The position numbers were made by a program, and so were the translations under genes. This document shows positions 20,674 to 28,281 of a stretch of 39,980 nt of DNA, piece by piece. The notes below the pieces were generated by a model. The model saw only the letters and a list, made by a program, of their open reading frames with translations, made no database searches and was not told where the DNA came from. Each line of letters opens with the position of its first letter. Position 1 is the stretch's first letter. The stretch covers positions 1 to 39,980 of the forward strand of contig NZ_CALPCZ010000024.1 in the NCBI RefSeq assembly GCF_943193135.1, read 5' to 3'. Origin of the DNA: Odoribacter lunatus. Its GTDB lineage: Bacteria > Bacteroidota > Bacteroidia > Bacteroidales > Marinifilaceae.

Positions 20674-20699
20674 GGGAGGTATAGATTTTTCTATACCTC
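20674..20699 (+). terminator. Hairpin terminator after the surface-protein operon
   Basis: A perfect 10-bp stem, GGAGGTATAG / CTATACCTCC, with a 6-base ATTTTT loop, 17 bases after the stop of the PorE-like gene. The following TTGTTGTTAT is a weak T-tract. Confidence 0.7.
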
Positions 20700-20838
20700 C
20701 TTGTTGTTATAGAGAATAGGAAGAAATATTAATATAGTCGAAAATTGAACGGATTATGGACGGTTATTATAAAAAGTTGTATCTTTATAGCCGTTGTAAG
20801 TAGAAATTTGTTTATATTATAAAGTAATTATTTTTTAT

Positions 20839-21213
20839 ATGCACCGAATCCATAGTCTTAAAGAATTACATGTTTGGAAGGTTGCTCGGAATTTGGTAGA
20901 AGAGGTATATAATCAATCCGACAATATTAAAAATAGGCAGTTTTATTTATTACTTTTAAAGACTTCGGAAAGTGTTTTTTGCACTATAACAGAAGGATGC
21001 ATTTTAAATACCTTGGAGCATTTTAAAAATTCGTTAGCAATTGCTGCTGTTTCGTGTAAGGAAGTTTGTGATTTATTATATACAGCTCGCTGTTGTAAGT
21101 ATTTGGATGAAAAAGGTATTGGAAAAGTAATGTTGTGTTGTAAAGAGGTGTTGGTAGAAATAAGCATCATGAAGTGTAAAATTGGAGCAAGGATTCGGGA
21201 AGGAAATAATTAA
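20839..21213 (+). CDS. Four-helix-bundle protein (S23/IVP-like), divergent
   Basis: A 124-aa, all-helical protein. The N-terminal LKELHVWKVARNLVEEVY matches the F-K-[DE]-L-x-[VI]-W-x-x-A-x-x-L-V-x-x-[IV]-Y opening of the four helix bundle family related to proteins encoded in 23S rRNA intervening sequences. The middle ITEG...EHFKNSLAIAAVSCKEVCDLL matches the IAEG...EFxRFLxIAxGSxxELE region. It is divergent: several Cys (C47, C54, C74, C78, C85, C86, C100, C101 approximately) replace usual residues. No 23S gene is nearby. The stop is 13 bases before nadK, so they probably share a transcript. Function is unknown; structural members form ring-like pentamers. Confidence 0.75.
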   Translation: MHRIHSLKELHVWKVARNLVEEVYNQSDNIKNRQFYLLLLKTSESVFCTITEGCILNTLEHFKNSLAIAAVSCKEVCDLLYTARCCKYLDEKGIGKVMLCCKEVLVEISIMKCKIGARIREGNN

Positions 21214-21226
21214 AAGAGGAGGGAAT

Positions 21227-22138
21227 ATGAGACGTGTGGCTGTATATGGTAAGAATGTAAATAAAGAGTTTTATTCTTATTTAAAGACTTTATTAAATGA
21301 ATTGGTGAAAAAGGGCGTGTGGCTGATGGGAGAGGAAGGGTTTGTTGATTTGTTAGAAAGGGAGTTTGATTGTCGGGATTTTTTTCAAGATACATTTTCC
21401 AAAAAATCTTTGAAATTTAAGGAAGTTGATTTATTGCTAAGTATTGGAGGGGATGGTACATTTTTGGATACATTATTGTATGTGGGAAATAGTGAAATAC
21501 CTGTTTTAGGAATTAACAGTGGGCATTTAGGCTTTTTGGCAAATGTATCAGTTTCTGAGATTAATTTGGCAGTTGATTATATTTGTTCAGGTCATTATGA
21601 GATAGAACAAAGAAGTTTAGTAAGGTTACAAGTAGAGGGAAGTGGCTTCTTGGGATTTGATTATGGCTTAAACGAAGTAAGTATACAAAAAACAGAGCAT
21701 TCATCTTTGTTAAGGATTCATGCTTATGTGGATGATATTTATTTAACAACCTATTGGGCAGATGGTTTAATTATAGCTACTCCTACGGGCTCAACAGCTT
21801 ATTCTTTAAGTGGGGGAGGTCCTATAATCAGTCCTGAATGTCGAGCTATAGTATTGACTCCTGTTTGTCCTCATAATTTGAGTATGAGAAGTCTGGTTAT
21901 TCCTGATACGGCGGTACTGCGCTTGGAAGTTGAGGGCAGGAGTGGAGAGTTCCTTTTAAGTTTAGATTCAAGAACTGAAAGAGTGAAAGATAATTGTAGC
22001 ATAAGAGTGATTGCAGGGGATTTTAGAATGAATATTATAAAATTTCCTGGGCATAACTATTATGAAACTTTACGGAATAAGTTAGGATGGGGTGAGGATA
22101 AAAGGAATGAAAAGGACCGTAAGTTATGTTTATCTTAA
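21227..22138 (+). CDS. nadK: NAD kinase
   Basis: ATP-dependent phosphorylation of NAD to NADP in the cytosol. I choose the ATG at 21227 over an upstream in-frame ATG (21182): it is preceded by an unusual purine-rich AGAGGAGGGA ribosome-binding sequence and yields a normal N-terminus (MRRVAVYGKN), 303 aa, close to family length. Visible motifs are LLSIGGDGTFLDT (GGDGT at about residue 73), LGINSGHLGFL, GLNEVSI (the NE motif, about 148) and IATPTGSTAYSLSGGGP (about 183). The order nadK - PorG-like - uppS - bamA is a conserved Bacteroidales arrangement. The 3' end overlaps the next gene by 13 bases. Confidence 0.95.
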   Translation: MRRVAVYGKNVNKEFYSYLKTLLNELVKKGVWLMGEEGFVDLLEREFDCRDFFQDTFSKKSLKFKEVDLLLSIGGDGTFLDTLLYVGNSEIPVLGINSGHLGFLANVSVSEINLAVDYICSGHYEIEQRSLVRLQVEGSGFLGFDYGLNEVSIQKTEHSSLLRIHAYVDDIYLTTYWADGLIIATPTGSTAYSLSGGGPIISPECRAIVLTPVCPHNLSMRSLVIPDTAVLRLEVEGRSGEFLLSLDSRTERVKDNCSIRVIAGDFRMNIIKFPGHNYYETLRNKLGWGEDKRNEKDRKLCLS

Positions 22139-22857
22139 AATATTGCAATTCGGGGTGGTTTCGTGGAATACACAGTCTTGTGTATTATAGATTATTTACA
22201 TCTATTATTCGTTTTTTCATAATTCACTTTTTATTATTCCTATTATTGTTCTTACCTTTGAGTAGTTTTTGTCAACCAGGGGCAGAAATCGGTATAATTG
22301 GAGGTGGTGGATATTATATGGGAGAATATAATCCGTCAACTCATTTTAAAGGAATGAATGGATATATTGGTGGTTTATACCGATATAATTTGAATGATCG
22401 TTTTGCAATTCGGTTGCAATATGGTTCTTCGAAAATTAGGGTAAAATCGGGGAATGAGCCGGGAGAAGAAGTCTTTCCGATGGAATTGAAAACATCTGTT
22501 ACTGATATTTGTGGATTAGTAGAGTTTAATTTTCGAAGCTTTTTGGTTCCTAAGACAGACAAATCTTCTTTATGGTCACCTTATATTTATGTGGGAGCAG
22601 GACTTCTTAGTGCTAATGATGAAGGAGGAATATCAATTCCTTTTGGGGTAGGAGTAAAATTTAATTTATATGGAAATTTGTCTTGTGGAATAGAATGGGG
22701 ATGCAGAAAATTGTTTACGGATAAAATAGATGGTATAGAAGATCCCTGGGAAACTGGTGAGACGAATTTTATTTATAATAAAGATAGTTTTTTTGTATCA
22801 GGATTGACATTGACATATAGGTTCCCGCTTAATATAGAATGTCGGGGATATAAATAA
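22126..22857 (+). CDS. porG: DUF6089/PorG-like outer-membrane beta-barrel
   Basis: A 243-aa barrel protein. A hydrophobic segment (IIHFLLFLLLFLPLSSFC) is followed by Q-P-G-A-E-I-G-I-I-G-G-G-G-Y-Y-M-G-E-Y-N-P, the typical N-terminus of DUF6089 proteins. Amphipathic strands follow (YIGGLYRYNLNDRFAIRL, SPYIYVGAGLL, SCGIEWGCRKLF) and a C-terminal aromatic strand (FVSGLTLTYRF). In Porphyromonas the gene at this place beside uppS/bamA encodes PorG, an outer-membrane T9SS component that contacts the PorK/PorN ring, so I infer the same role. The leader is unusually long from ATG 22126; an in-frame GTG at 22180 would give a standard-length signal peptide and remove the overlap with nadK, so the start is uncertain. 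Confidence 0.72.
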   Translation: MFILKYCNSGWFRGIHSLVYYRLFTSIIRFFIIHFLLFLLLFLPLSSFCQPGAEIGIIGGGGYYMGEYNPSTHFKGMNGYIGGLYRYNLNDRFAIRLQYGSSKIRVKSGNEPGEEVFPMELKTSVTDICGLVEFNFRSFLVPKTDKSSLWSPYIYVGAGLLSANDEGGISIPFGVGVKFNLYGNLSCGIEWGCRKLFTDKIDGIEDPWETGETNFIYNKDSFFVSGLTLTYRFPLNIECRGYK

Positions 22858-22866
22858 TATATAGCT

Positions 22867-23628
22867 ATGGGGGCACAGGAAGAATTAAAAAAAATGTCAG
22901 GGCGATTACCTCGACATATTGCCGTAATTATGGATGGGAATGGACGTTGGGCTCAAAAGAGAGGATTGGAAAGAGTAGTTGGGCATAAAAAAGGAGTTGA
23001 TGCAGTGAAACGAATAGTGGAAGCGGGTGGAGAATTGGGGTTGGAGTATTTGACATTGTATACTTTTTCAATAGAGAATTGGACTCGTCCTAAAGAAGAG
23101 ATTAATGCATTAATGGAGCTGATGGTAAATGCAATTGTTCGGGAAACGGCAGCATTGATGGATCAGCAAGTTAAAGTTTTAGTAATTGGAAATATAGTTG
23201 ATTTGCCCGAAAATGTTAAGTGTAAGCTAAAAGAGTTGGTTACAAAAACAGCTAATAATAAAGGTTTGAAACTTGTGTTGGCTTTAAGTTATGGAGCTCG
23301 TTGGGAAATCATAGAGGCGGCGAAAAGAATTGCTCAAAAATATAAAGAGGGTATCATTAAAGAAATCGAGAACGTAAATGAGGGGGTGTTTGCAGAACAT
23401 TTAACAACTGCGGGAATTCCTGATCCGGATTTATTGATTAGAACTAGCGGAGAATGTCGGTTGAGTAATTTCTTGTTGTGGCAATGCGCTTATACGGAAT
23501 TTTATTTTATTGATAAATTTTGGCCTGATTTTGAAAAAGATGATTTATATTTGGCAATTCATAGTTTTTTGAAACGCGAACGACGTTTTGGGAAAACGGG
23601 GGAACAAGTAGGGAAAGATAAAAAATAA
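22867..23628 (+). CDS. uppS: Undecaprenyl diphosphate synthase (cis-prenyltransferase)
   Basis: Makes the C55 lipid carrier for peptidoglycan and O-antigen from farnesyl-PP and isopentenyl-PP. A 253-aa protein of normal length. Key motifs: HIAVIMDGNGRWAQKRG (about residues 17-33; catalytic Asp and the phosphate-binding loop), YLTLYTFSIENWTRP (about 59-73), and the C-terminal PDLLIRTSGECRLSNFLLWQ block (about 189-208), where the family commonly has RTSGE/RTGGE. It is followed after 29 bases by bamA, and the two probably belong to one operon with nadK. Confidence 0.96.
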   Translation: MGAQEELKKMSGRLPRHIAVIMDGNGRWAQKRGLERVVGHKKGVDAVKRIVEAGGELGLEYLTLYTFSIENWTRPKEEINALMELMVNAIVRETAALMDQQVKVLVIGNIVDLPENVKCKLKELVTKTANNKGLKLVLALSYGARWEIIEAAKRIAQKYKEGIIKEIENVNEGVFAEHLTTAGIPDPDLLIRTSGECRLSNFLLWQCAYTEFYFIDKFWPDFEKDDLYLAIHSFLKRERRFGKTGEQVGKDKK

Positions 23629-23657
23629 GATTCTTTTCAATATTCAATTTGTGAACA

Positions 23658-26201
23658 ATGGTAAGAAGAGTAATTCTTTTTTTGATATGTACGTTTTTTT
23701 ATTTTTATGGACTGGCTCAGGACACGTTAGTTCAGCCAGAAATATATTATTCTTCACCTAAAACTTATAGAATTGCAGGGATAGAGGTCGTTGGTGTTGC
23801 AGATCATTATGATTCGGAAACGTTGATTCAATTGTCAGGGATGTCCATTGGAAGTGAGATAAAAATTCCGGGAGATATTCCTACTCGTGCAATTAAAAGA
23901 TTATATTCCAATGGTTTATTTTCTGATGTAAATATTTCTGTTGATCGCATCGTTGGTAATGATATTTATCTGATTTTGTATTTACAGGAACGTCAAAAAT
24001 TATCTCAAATTAATTATATTGGATTGAAAAAATCTGAAGAAAAGAAAATTAGAGAAAAGATTAATCCCTTACCCGGTACCCAGGTAACAGATAATATGAT
24101 TGCTAATTTGAAGCATATCATGGAGAAACATTTTAAAGAGAAAGGGTATTATAATATTACGATTAAGGTATTACAGAAGGATGATCCGGAAAAGGATAAT
24201 TTTGTCCAATTGGACGTTATGGTAGAACGAAATAGTAAAATAAAAATTAAGGATATTATTATTACAGGAAATAAGGAAGTGAAGTCTGCTAAATTAGAGC
24301 GGGCAATGAAGAAAACCAAAGATAAGTCGTTGCGTAATTTCTTTAAATCTTCCAAATATATTGAGAGTAGTTACGAAGATGATAAATATAATTTGTTAGA
24401 TAAATATAATGAAAAGGGATTTCGTGATGCGATGATTATTGCAGATAGCGTAGTTCAGGTTTCTCCTAATCGTGTGAAGATTTATATTGATGTAGAAGAA
24501 GGGAATAAGTATTATTTTAATAATATAACGTGGGTAGGAAATACGATTTATGATTCGGATTATTTATCTCGGGTATTGAATATTAATAAAGGGGATGTAT
24601 ATAATAAAAAATATTTTGAGGAACGCCTTCGTACAGATGAGAATACTGCAGTAGACAAGTTATATGTAAATAATGGCTATTTGTTTTTTCGAGCTGTGCC
24701 GGTCGAGACAGTTGTGGGGGCAGATTCTATTAATGTGGAAATTCGTATAATGGAAGGGCCGCAGGCAACAATTAATCGTGTTGTTATTCGTGGTAATAAT
24801 CGTACGCATGAGCATGTTGCTCGTCGGGAGTTATATGTTTATCCGGGAGAATTGTTTAGTCGGGAGGATATTGTACGAAGCATTCGGGAATTAGCAAATT
24901 TAGGACATTTCGATCCGGAACATATTTTGCCGGAACCTAAACCAGATGCAGAAAATGGTACGGTAGATATTTATTTTGATGTAGAGGAGAAAGCTAACGA
25001 CAAGATTGAATTGTCCGGAGGATGGGGAGCAGGAATGATTATTGGGTCAGTCGGTTTAACTTTTACGAATTTTTCCATTCGAAATATTTTTAATTGGGAA
25101 TCTTATAGGCCCTTACCTCAAGGGGATGGACAAACATTAAGTTTGAAAGCACAAACAAACGGGAAATATTATACTTCTTTTAGTGTCTCCTTTCGCGAAC
25201 CTTGGCTAGGGGGTAAAAAACCTAATTCTTTGAGTATTTCTGCATACTATTCCAGACAGACTGGTTACTCTTCTAACTATTATAATCATTCTTATTACGT
25301 GAATAATAGTCGTGACATGTATAATACCAATCAGTTGATGACAACTTTTGGGGTTAGTGTCGGATTAGGACGTAGAATAAAATGGCCGGATGATTACTTT
25401 ACAATGTATAATGAAATTTCTTATCAACGTTATCAATTAAAGAATTGGCCGTATTATATTATGAGTAACGGTAATTCCAATAACCTATCGTTTTCTACAC
25501 AGTTGAAAAGGAGCTCTATAGATAATCCTCTTTATACTCGTAAAGGAAGTGACTTTACGATGTCACTTGCCTTTACTCTTCCTTATTCTTGGTTTGATGG
25601 TAGGGATTATGGAAAATCAAATATGAAAGATAAAGTAAAATATAGGTGGATAGAGTATCACAAATGGAAGTTTGTGGGAAAAATGTTTATGCCTTTAGAT
25701 CGTCGGGAAAAATTAGTATTGTATGGAGGTGTGCAATATGGTTATCTGGGATATTATAATAAACATAAACGTTCTCCGTTTGAAGGTTTTGAAATGGGGG
25801 GAGATGGAATGTCGGGCTATAGTCTGTACGGACGTGAATATATTGGTTTGAGAGGATATCAAAATGGATCTTTGACAAATGCAGGTTCAAGTTTTATTGC
25901 ACCTGATGCTGCAGATGCCAGTGTATATACAAAATGGACAATGGAGGTGCGCTATCCTATATCTTTAGCGCAATCGGCAACAATTTATGCTTTGGCATTT
26001 TTAGAAGCAGGTAATTCTTGGTACGAATTAAGCGAATTTGAACCCTTTAATCTTTATAGATCTGCAGGCGTGGGGTTGCGTGTCTTTTTGCCTATGTTTG
26101 GATTATTGGGAATAGATTGGGGGTATGGATTTGATGACATACCTAATAGACCGGGCGCTTCCGGTTCTCAGTTCCATTTTGTGTTAGGTCAGGAGTTTTA
26201 G
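23658..26201 (+). CDS. bamA: Outer membrane protein assembly factor BamA
   Basis: The Omp85 protein that folds and inserts outer-membrane barrels. An 847-aa protein: a signal peptide to about residue 21 (FFYFYGLAQ), about five POTRA domains (residues 35-430, the last with VVIRGNNRTHEHVARRELY and a GELFSREDI segment near 376-405), then a 16-strand-type barrel from about 450. The barrel begins with IELSGGWGAG and contains FREPWLGGKKPNSLS. The conserved loop-6 motif appears as GLRGYQNG (about 728-735). It ends in FHFVLGQEF, with the C-terminal Phe typical of BAM-folded barrels. It is followed at once by two Skp-like chaperones, which deliver client proteins. Confidence 0.96.
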   Translation: MVRRVILFLICTFFYFYGLAQDTLVQPEIYYSSPKTYRIAGIEVVGVADHYDSETLIQLSGMSIGSEIKIPGDIPTRAIKRLYSNGLFSDVNISVDRIVGNDIYLILYLQERQKLSQINYIGLKKSEEKKIREKINPLPGTQVTDNMIANLKHIMEKHFKEKGYYNITIKVLQKDDPEKDNFVQLDVMVERNSKIKIKDIIITGNKEVKSAKLERAMKKTKDKSLRNFFKSSKYIESSYEDDKYNLLDKYNEKGFRDAMIIADSVVQVSPNRVKIYIDVEEGNKYYFNNITWVGNTIYDSDYLSRVLNINKGDVYNKKYFEERLRTDENTAVDKLYVNNGYLFFRAVPVETVVGADSINVEIRIMEGPQATINRVVIRGNNRTHEHVARRELYVYPGELFSREDIVRSIRELANLGHFDPEHILPEPKPDAENGTVDIYFDVEEKANDKIELSGGWGAGMIIGSVGLTFTNFSIRNIFNWESYRPLPQGDGQTLSLKAQTNGKYYTSFSVSFREPWLGGKKPNSLSISAYYSRQTGYSSNYYNHSYYVNNSRDMYNTNQLMTTFGVSVGLGRRIKWPDDYFTMYNEISYQRYQLKNWPYYIMSNGNSNNLSFSTQLKRSSIDNPLYTRKGSDFTMSLAFTLPYSWFDGRDYGKSNMKDKVKYRWIEYHKWKFVGKMFMPLDRREKLVLYGGVQYGYLGYYNKHKRSPFEGFEMGGDGMSGYSLYGREYIGLRGYQNGSLTNAGSSFIAPDAADASVYTKWTMEVRYPISLAQSATIYALAFLEAGNSWYELSEFEPFNLYRSAGVGLRVFLPMFGLLGIDWGYGFDDIPNRPGASGSQFHFVLGQEF

Positions 26202-26215
26202 TTGTGTTTGAAGTG

Positions 26216-26746
26216 ATGAAAAGAGCAATATTTTTTTTAATTTTGTATTGTAATATTGGATTTGCATGGGCTCAGACTCGTTACGCATTTGTAAATCTTG
26301 ATTATATATTGGTTAATATACCAGATTACACAAAAGCGCAATTAGAACTGGATGAATACTCAAAAAAATTACAGGTGGAGATAGATGCCGTATATCGGGA
26401 TATTGATGAGATGCGGAGTAAATACCAGACAGACAAAGTATTTCTGACAGCTTCAATGCAAGAACAGCGGGAAAAAGCCATTGCAGAAAAAGAAAATAAA
26501 GCTCGGATATTGCAGCAGGAATATTTTGGTCCTCGGGGGGAATTATTTATAAAACGGGAAGAGTTGGTAAAGCCTATTCAGGATGAAATATTGGAAGCAA
26601 TAAAAGATTTGGCTAAAGAGGGAAATTATGGCGTAATATTAGATGTTTCTGCTGATCATTCAGTGCTTTTTTATGATCCGAAATTGGATAAAAGTAAGAC
26701 CATTTTAAGAAAATTAGGTTATTCTACGACAAAGAGTGAGGAATAA
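26216..26746 (+). CDS. OmpH/Skp family periplasmic chaperone (first copy)
   Basis: A 176-aa protein from the ATG at 26216, preferred to the in-frame GTG at 26204 because it gives a compact signal peptide (MKRAIFFLILYCNIGFAWAQ). The mature protein opens with RYAFVNLDYIL, the beta-strand of the Skp body, then a long charged coiled-coil arm (residues about 45-120, rich in Glu/Lys/Gln). It closes with a second body strand, NYGVILDVSADHSVLFYDP, and a final helix. Skp holds unfolded outer-membrane proteins in the periplasm and passes them to BamA, the gene just upstream (14 bases). Confidence 0.9.
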   Translation: MKRAIFFLILYCNIGFAWAQTRYAFVNLDYILVNIPDYTKAQLELDEYSKKLQVEIDAVYRDIDEMRSKYQTDKVFLTASMQEQREKAIAEKENKARILQQEYFGPRGELFIKREELVKPIQDEILEAIKDLAKEGNYGVILDVSADHSVLFYDPKLDKSKTILRKLGYSTTKSEE

Positions 26747-26781
26747 ATTATTAATATTAGAATAAATAAAAATTGAAAACG

Positions 26782-27300
26782 ATGAAGAATATGATGAAAT
26801 GTTTGACTGTTGTTGTCTTGGGATTAATGACAATGAGTTTGTCCGCACAACAGCCTGTAAAATTGGGACATATTGAAAGTGATAAATTGATTTCTGCCAT
26901 GCCGGAAATGGCTGAAGCTAGAAAGAAATTGGAAGCAAAGCAAAATGAAATACAAACAGAAAGCCAGAATTTGAGAGAACAATACCAGAATAAGGCTGCT
27001 GACTATGCTAAAAATGTAAATACTTTCTCTGATGTAATTCGGGTTTCTAAAGAGCAGGAAATTCAGGATTTGGGACAGCGTATTCAACGTTTTGAGGAAA
27101 CGGCAATGAACGATTTGAATAAAACGAGGGATGATTTATTGCATCCGATTTATGAAAAAGCAACAAATGCGATAAAAGAAGTAGGAAAAGAGAATGGATT
27201 TACTTATATCTTTGATTTGAACTCTGGAGGAATTGTATATGTTTCAGATAATTCTGAGGATGTATTGCCTTTAGTAAAAAAGAAATTAGGTCTTCAATAA
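26782..27300 (+). CDS. OmpH/Skp family periplasmic chaperone (second copy)
   Basis: A 172-aa paralogue of the preceding gene. I choose ATG 26782 over the TTG at 26773; it gives the signal peptide MKNMMKCLTVVVLGLMTMSLSAQ. The mature start, VKLGHIESDKLISAMPEM, is the canonical Bacteroidota OmpH motif. A coiled-coil arm spans about residues 45-115 (KKLEAKQNEIQTESQNL), and a closing strand FTYIFDLNSGGIVYVSD leads to a C-terminal helix. Tandem skp copies after bamA are common in Bacteroidota. It ends 25 bases before a strong terminator, so it is the last gene of the cluster. Confidence 0.93.
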   Translation: MKNMMKCLTVVVLGLMTMSLSAQQPVKLGHIESDKLISAMPEMAEARKKLEAKQNEIQTESQNLREQYQNKAADYAKNVNTFSDVIRVSKEQEIQDLGQRIQRFEETAMNDLNKTRDDLLHPIYEKATNAIKEVGKENGFTYIFDLNSGGIVYVSDNSEDVLPLVKKKLGLQ

Positions 27301-27325
27301 AGTAATGTCTGTAAAATAAGGAATG

Positions 27326-27353
27326 AGCCGCCTCCTTGGCGGCTTATTTTTTT
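27326..27353 (+). terminator. Rho-independent terminator after skp
   Basis: A perfect 7-bp GC-rich stem, AGCCGCC / GGCGGCT, with a TCCTT loop, followed by TATTTTTTT. It ends the nadK-bamA-skp transcription unit. Confidence 0.88.
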
Positions 27354-27390
27354 CAGACTTGCAAATAAATAATTGATAGGGAATAATATT

Positions 27391-28221
27391 ATGGAGGGAA
27401 AAAGTCCTATAGGAGTTTTTGATTCAGGATATGGAGGATTAAGTATATTAAAAGAGATAGTCCGCTTGTTACCCGAATATGATTACTTGTATTTAGGAGA
27501 TAATGCGCGTACTCCTTATGGAACGCGTTCTTTTGACGTTGTTTATCAATATACGAAAGAAGCCGTAAAGAAATTATTTGATTTAGGATGTCCTTTGGTG
27601 ATTTTGGCTTGTAATACCGCTTCTGCAAAAGCTTTACGTACAATACAGCAGATTGATTTACCTCATATTGATTCATTAAAACGCGTGTTAGGTGTTATTC
27701 GTCCGAGTGTGGAAGCTTTGCCTAATTATTCTCGTAATGGACATGTTGGAATATTGGCAACAAGAGGAACGGTTGCTTCAGAATCTTATCCGCTCGAAGC
27801 AGAAAAACTGTACGGTGTTGGAACTTTTCATATTACACAAAAAGCGTGCCCTATGTGGGTGCCATTGGTGGAAAACAATGAATTAATAGGTGAGGGGACA
27901 GAGTTCTTCGTAAGAAAATACATAGAGGAATTGTTTGCGACAGATCCGTTGATTGATACTGTTGTATTAGGGTGCACTCATTATCCTTTATTATTGAATT
28001 TGATTTTACGTCATGTCCCACAAGGGGTGAAAGTAATTGAACAGGGCTATATTGTAGCGAATCGTTTGGAAGATTATTTAATACGTCATCCGGAAATGGA
28101 GAAAAAATTATCCAAGAACGGTTCAATTTGTTATTTGACGACGGAAAGTCCGGAGCTTTTTAATCCGATGGCAAGTATGTTTATGGGAGGAGCAATAGAA
28201 GCGGAACATATTTGTATATAA
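27391..28221 (+). CDS. murI: Glutamate racemase
   Basis: Converts L-glutamate to D-glutamate for the peptidoglycan stem peptide; cofactor-independent. I start at ATG 27391 (MEGKSPIGVFDSGYGGLSIL) rather than TTG 27373, giving 276 aa, a normal length. Both catalytic cysteines are visible: VILACNTASAKAL (about residue 74) and VVLGCTHYPLLL (about 196). The Asp-Ser pair is in GVFDSGYGG and the substrate loop is LGDNARTPYGTRS. The gene starts a new unit after the skp terminator. Confidence 0.96.
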   Translation: MEGKSPIGVFDSGYGGLSILKEIVRLLPEYDYLYLGDNARTPYGTRSFDVVYQYTKEAVKKLFDLGCPLVILACNTASAKALRTIQQIDLPHIDSLKRVLGVIRPSVEALPNYSRNGHVGILATRGTVASESYPLEAEKLYGVGTFHITQKACPMWVPLVENNELIGEGTEFFVRKYIEELFATDPLIDTVVLGCTHYPLLLNLILRHVPQGVKVIEQGYIVANRLEDYLIRHPEMEKKLSKNGSICYLTTESPELFNPMASMFMGGAIEAEHICI

Positions 28222-28238
28222 AGAGAATATATTTAAAT

Positions 28239-28262
28239 TACTTTTCATATATTTGAAAAGTA
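28239..28262. promoter_or_regulatory. 9-bp inverted repeat with embedded -7 element upstream of rel
   Basis: TACTTTTCA, six bases, then TGAAAAGTA: a perfect 9-bp dyad in the 60-base gap before the rel gene. Bases 28248-28255 (TATATTTG) fit the Bacteroidota TAnnTTTG -7 element, but I see no TTTG at the proper distance upstream. It could be an operator overlapping a promoter, or an AT-rich hairpin; no T-tract follows it. Confidence 0.4.
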
Positions 28263-28281
28263 TTAATGATTCCGATACGAC

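Noticed and set aside
20780-20787. TATCTTTA as a -7 element for the four-helix-bundle/nadK unit
   Set aside because: It departs from TAnnTTTG at the last base and there is no TTTG at the right distance upstream, so I do not call it a promoter.
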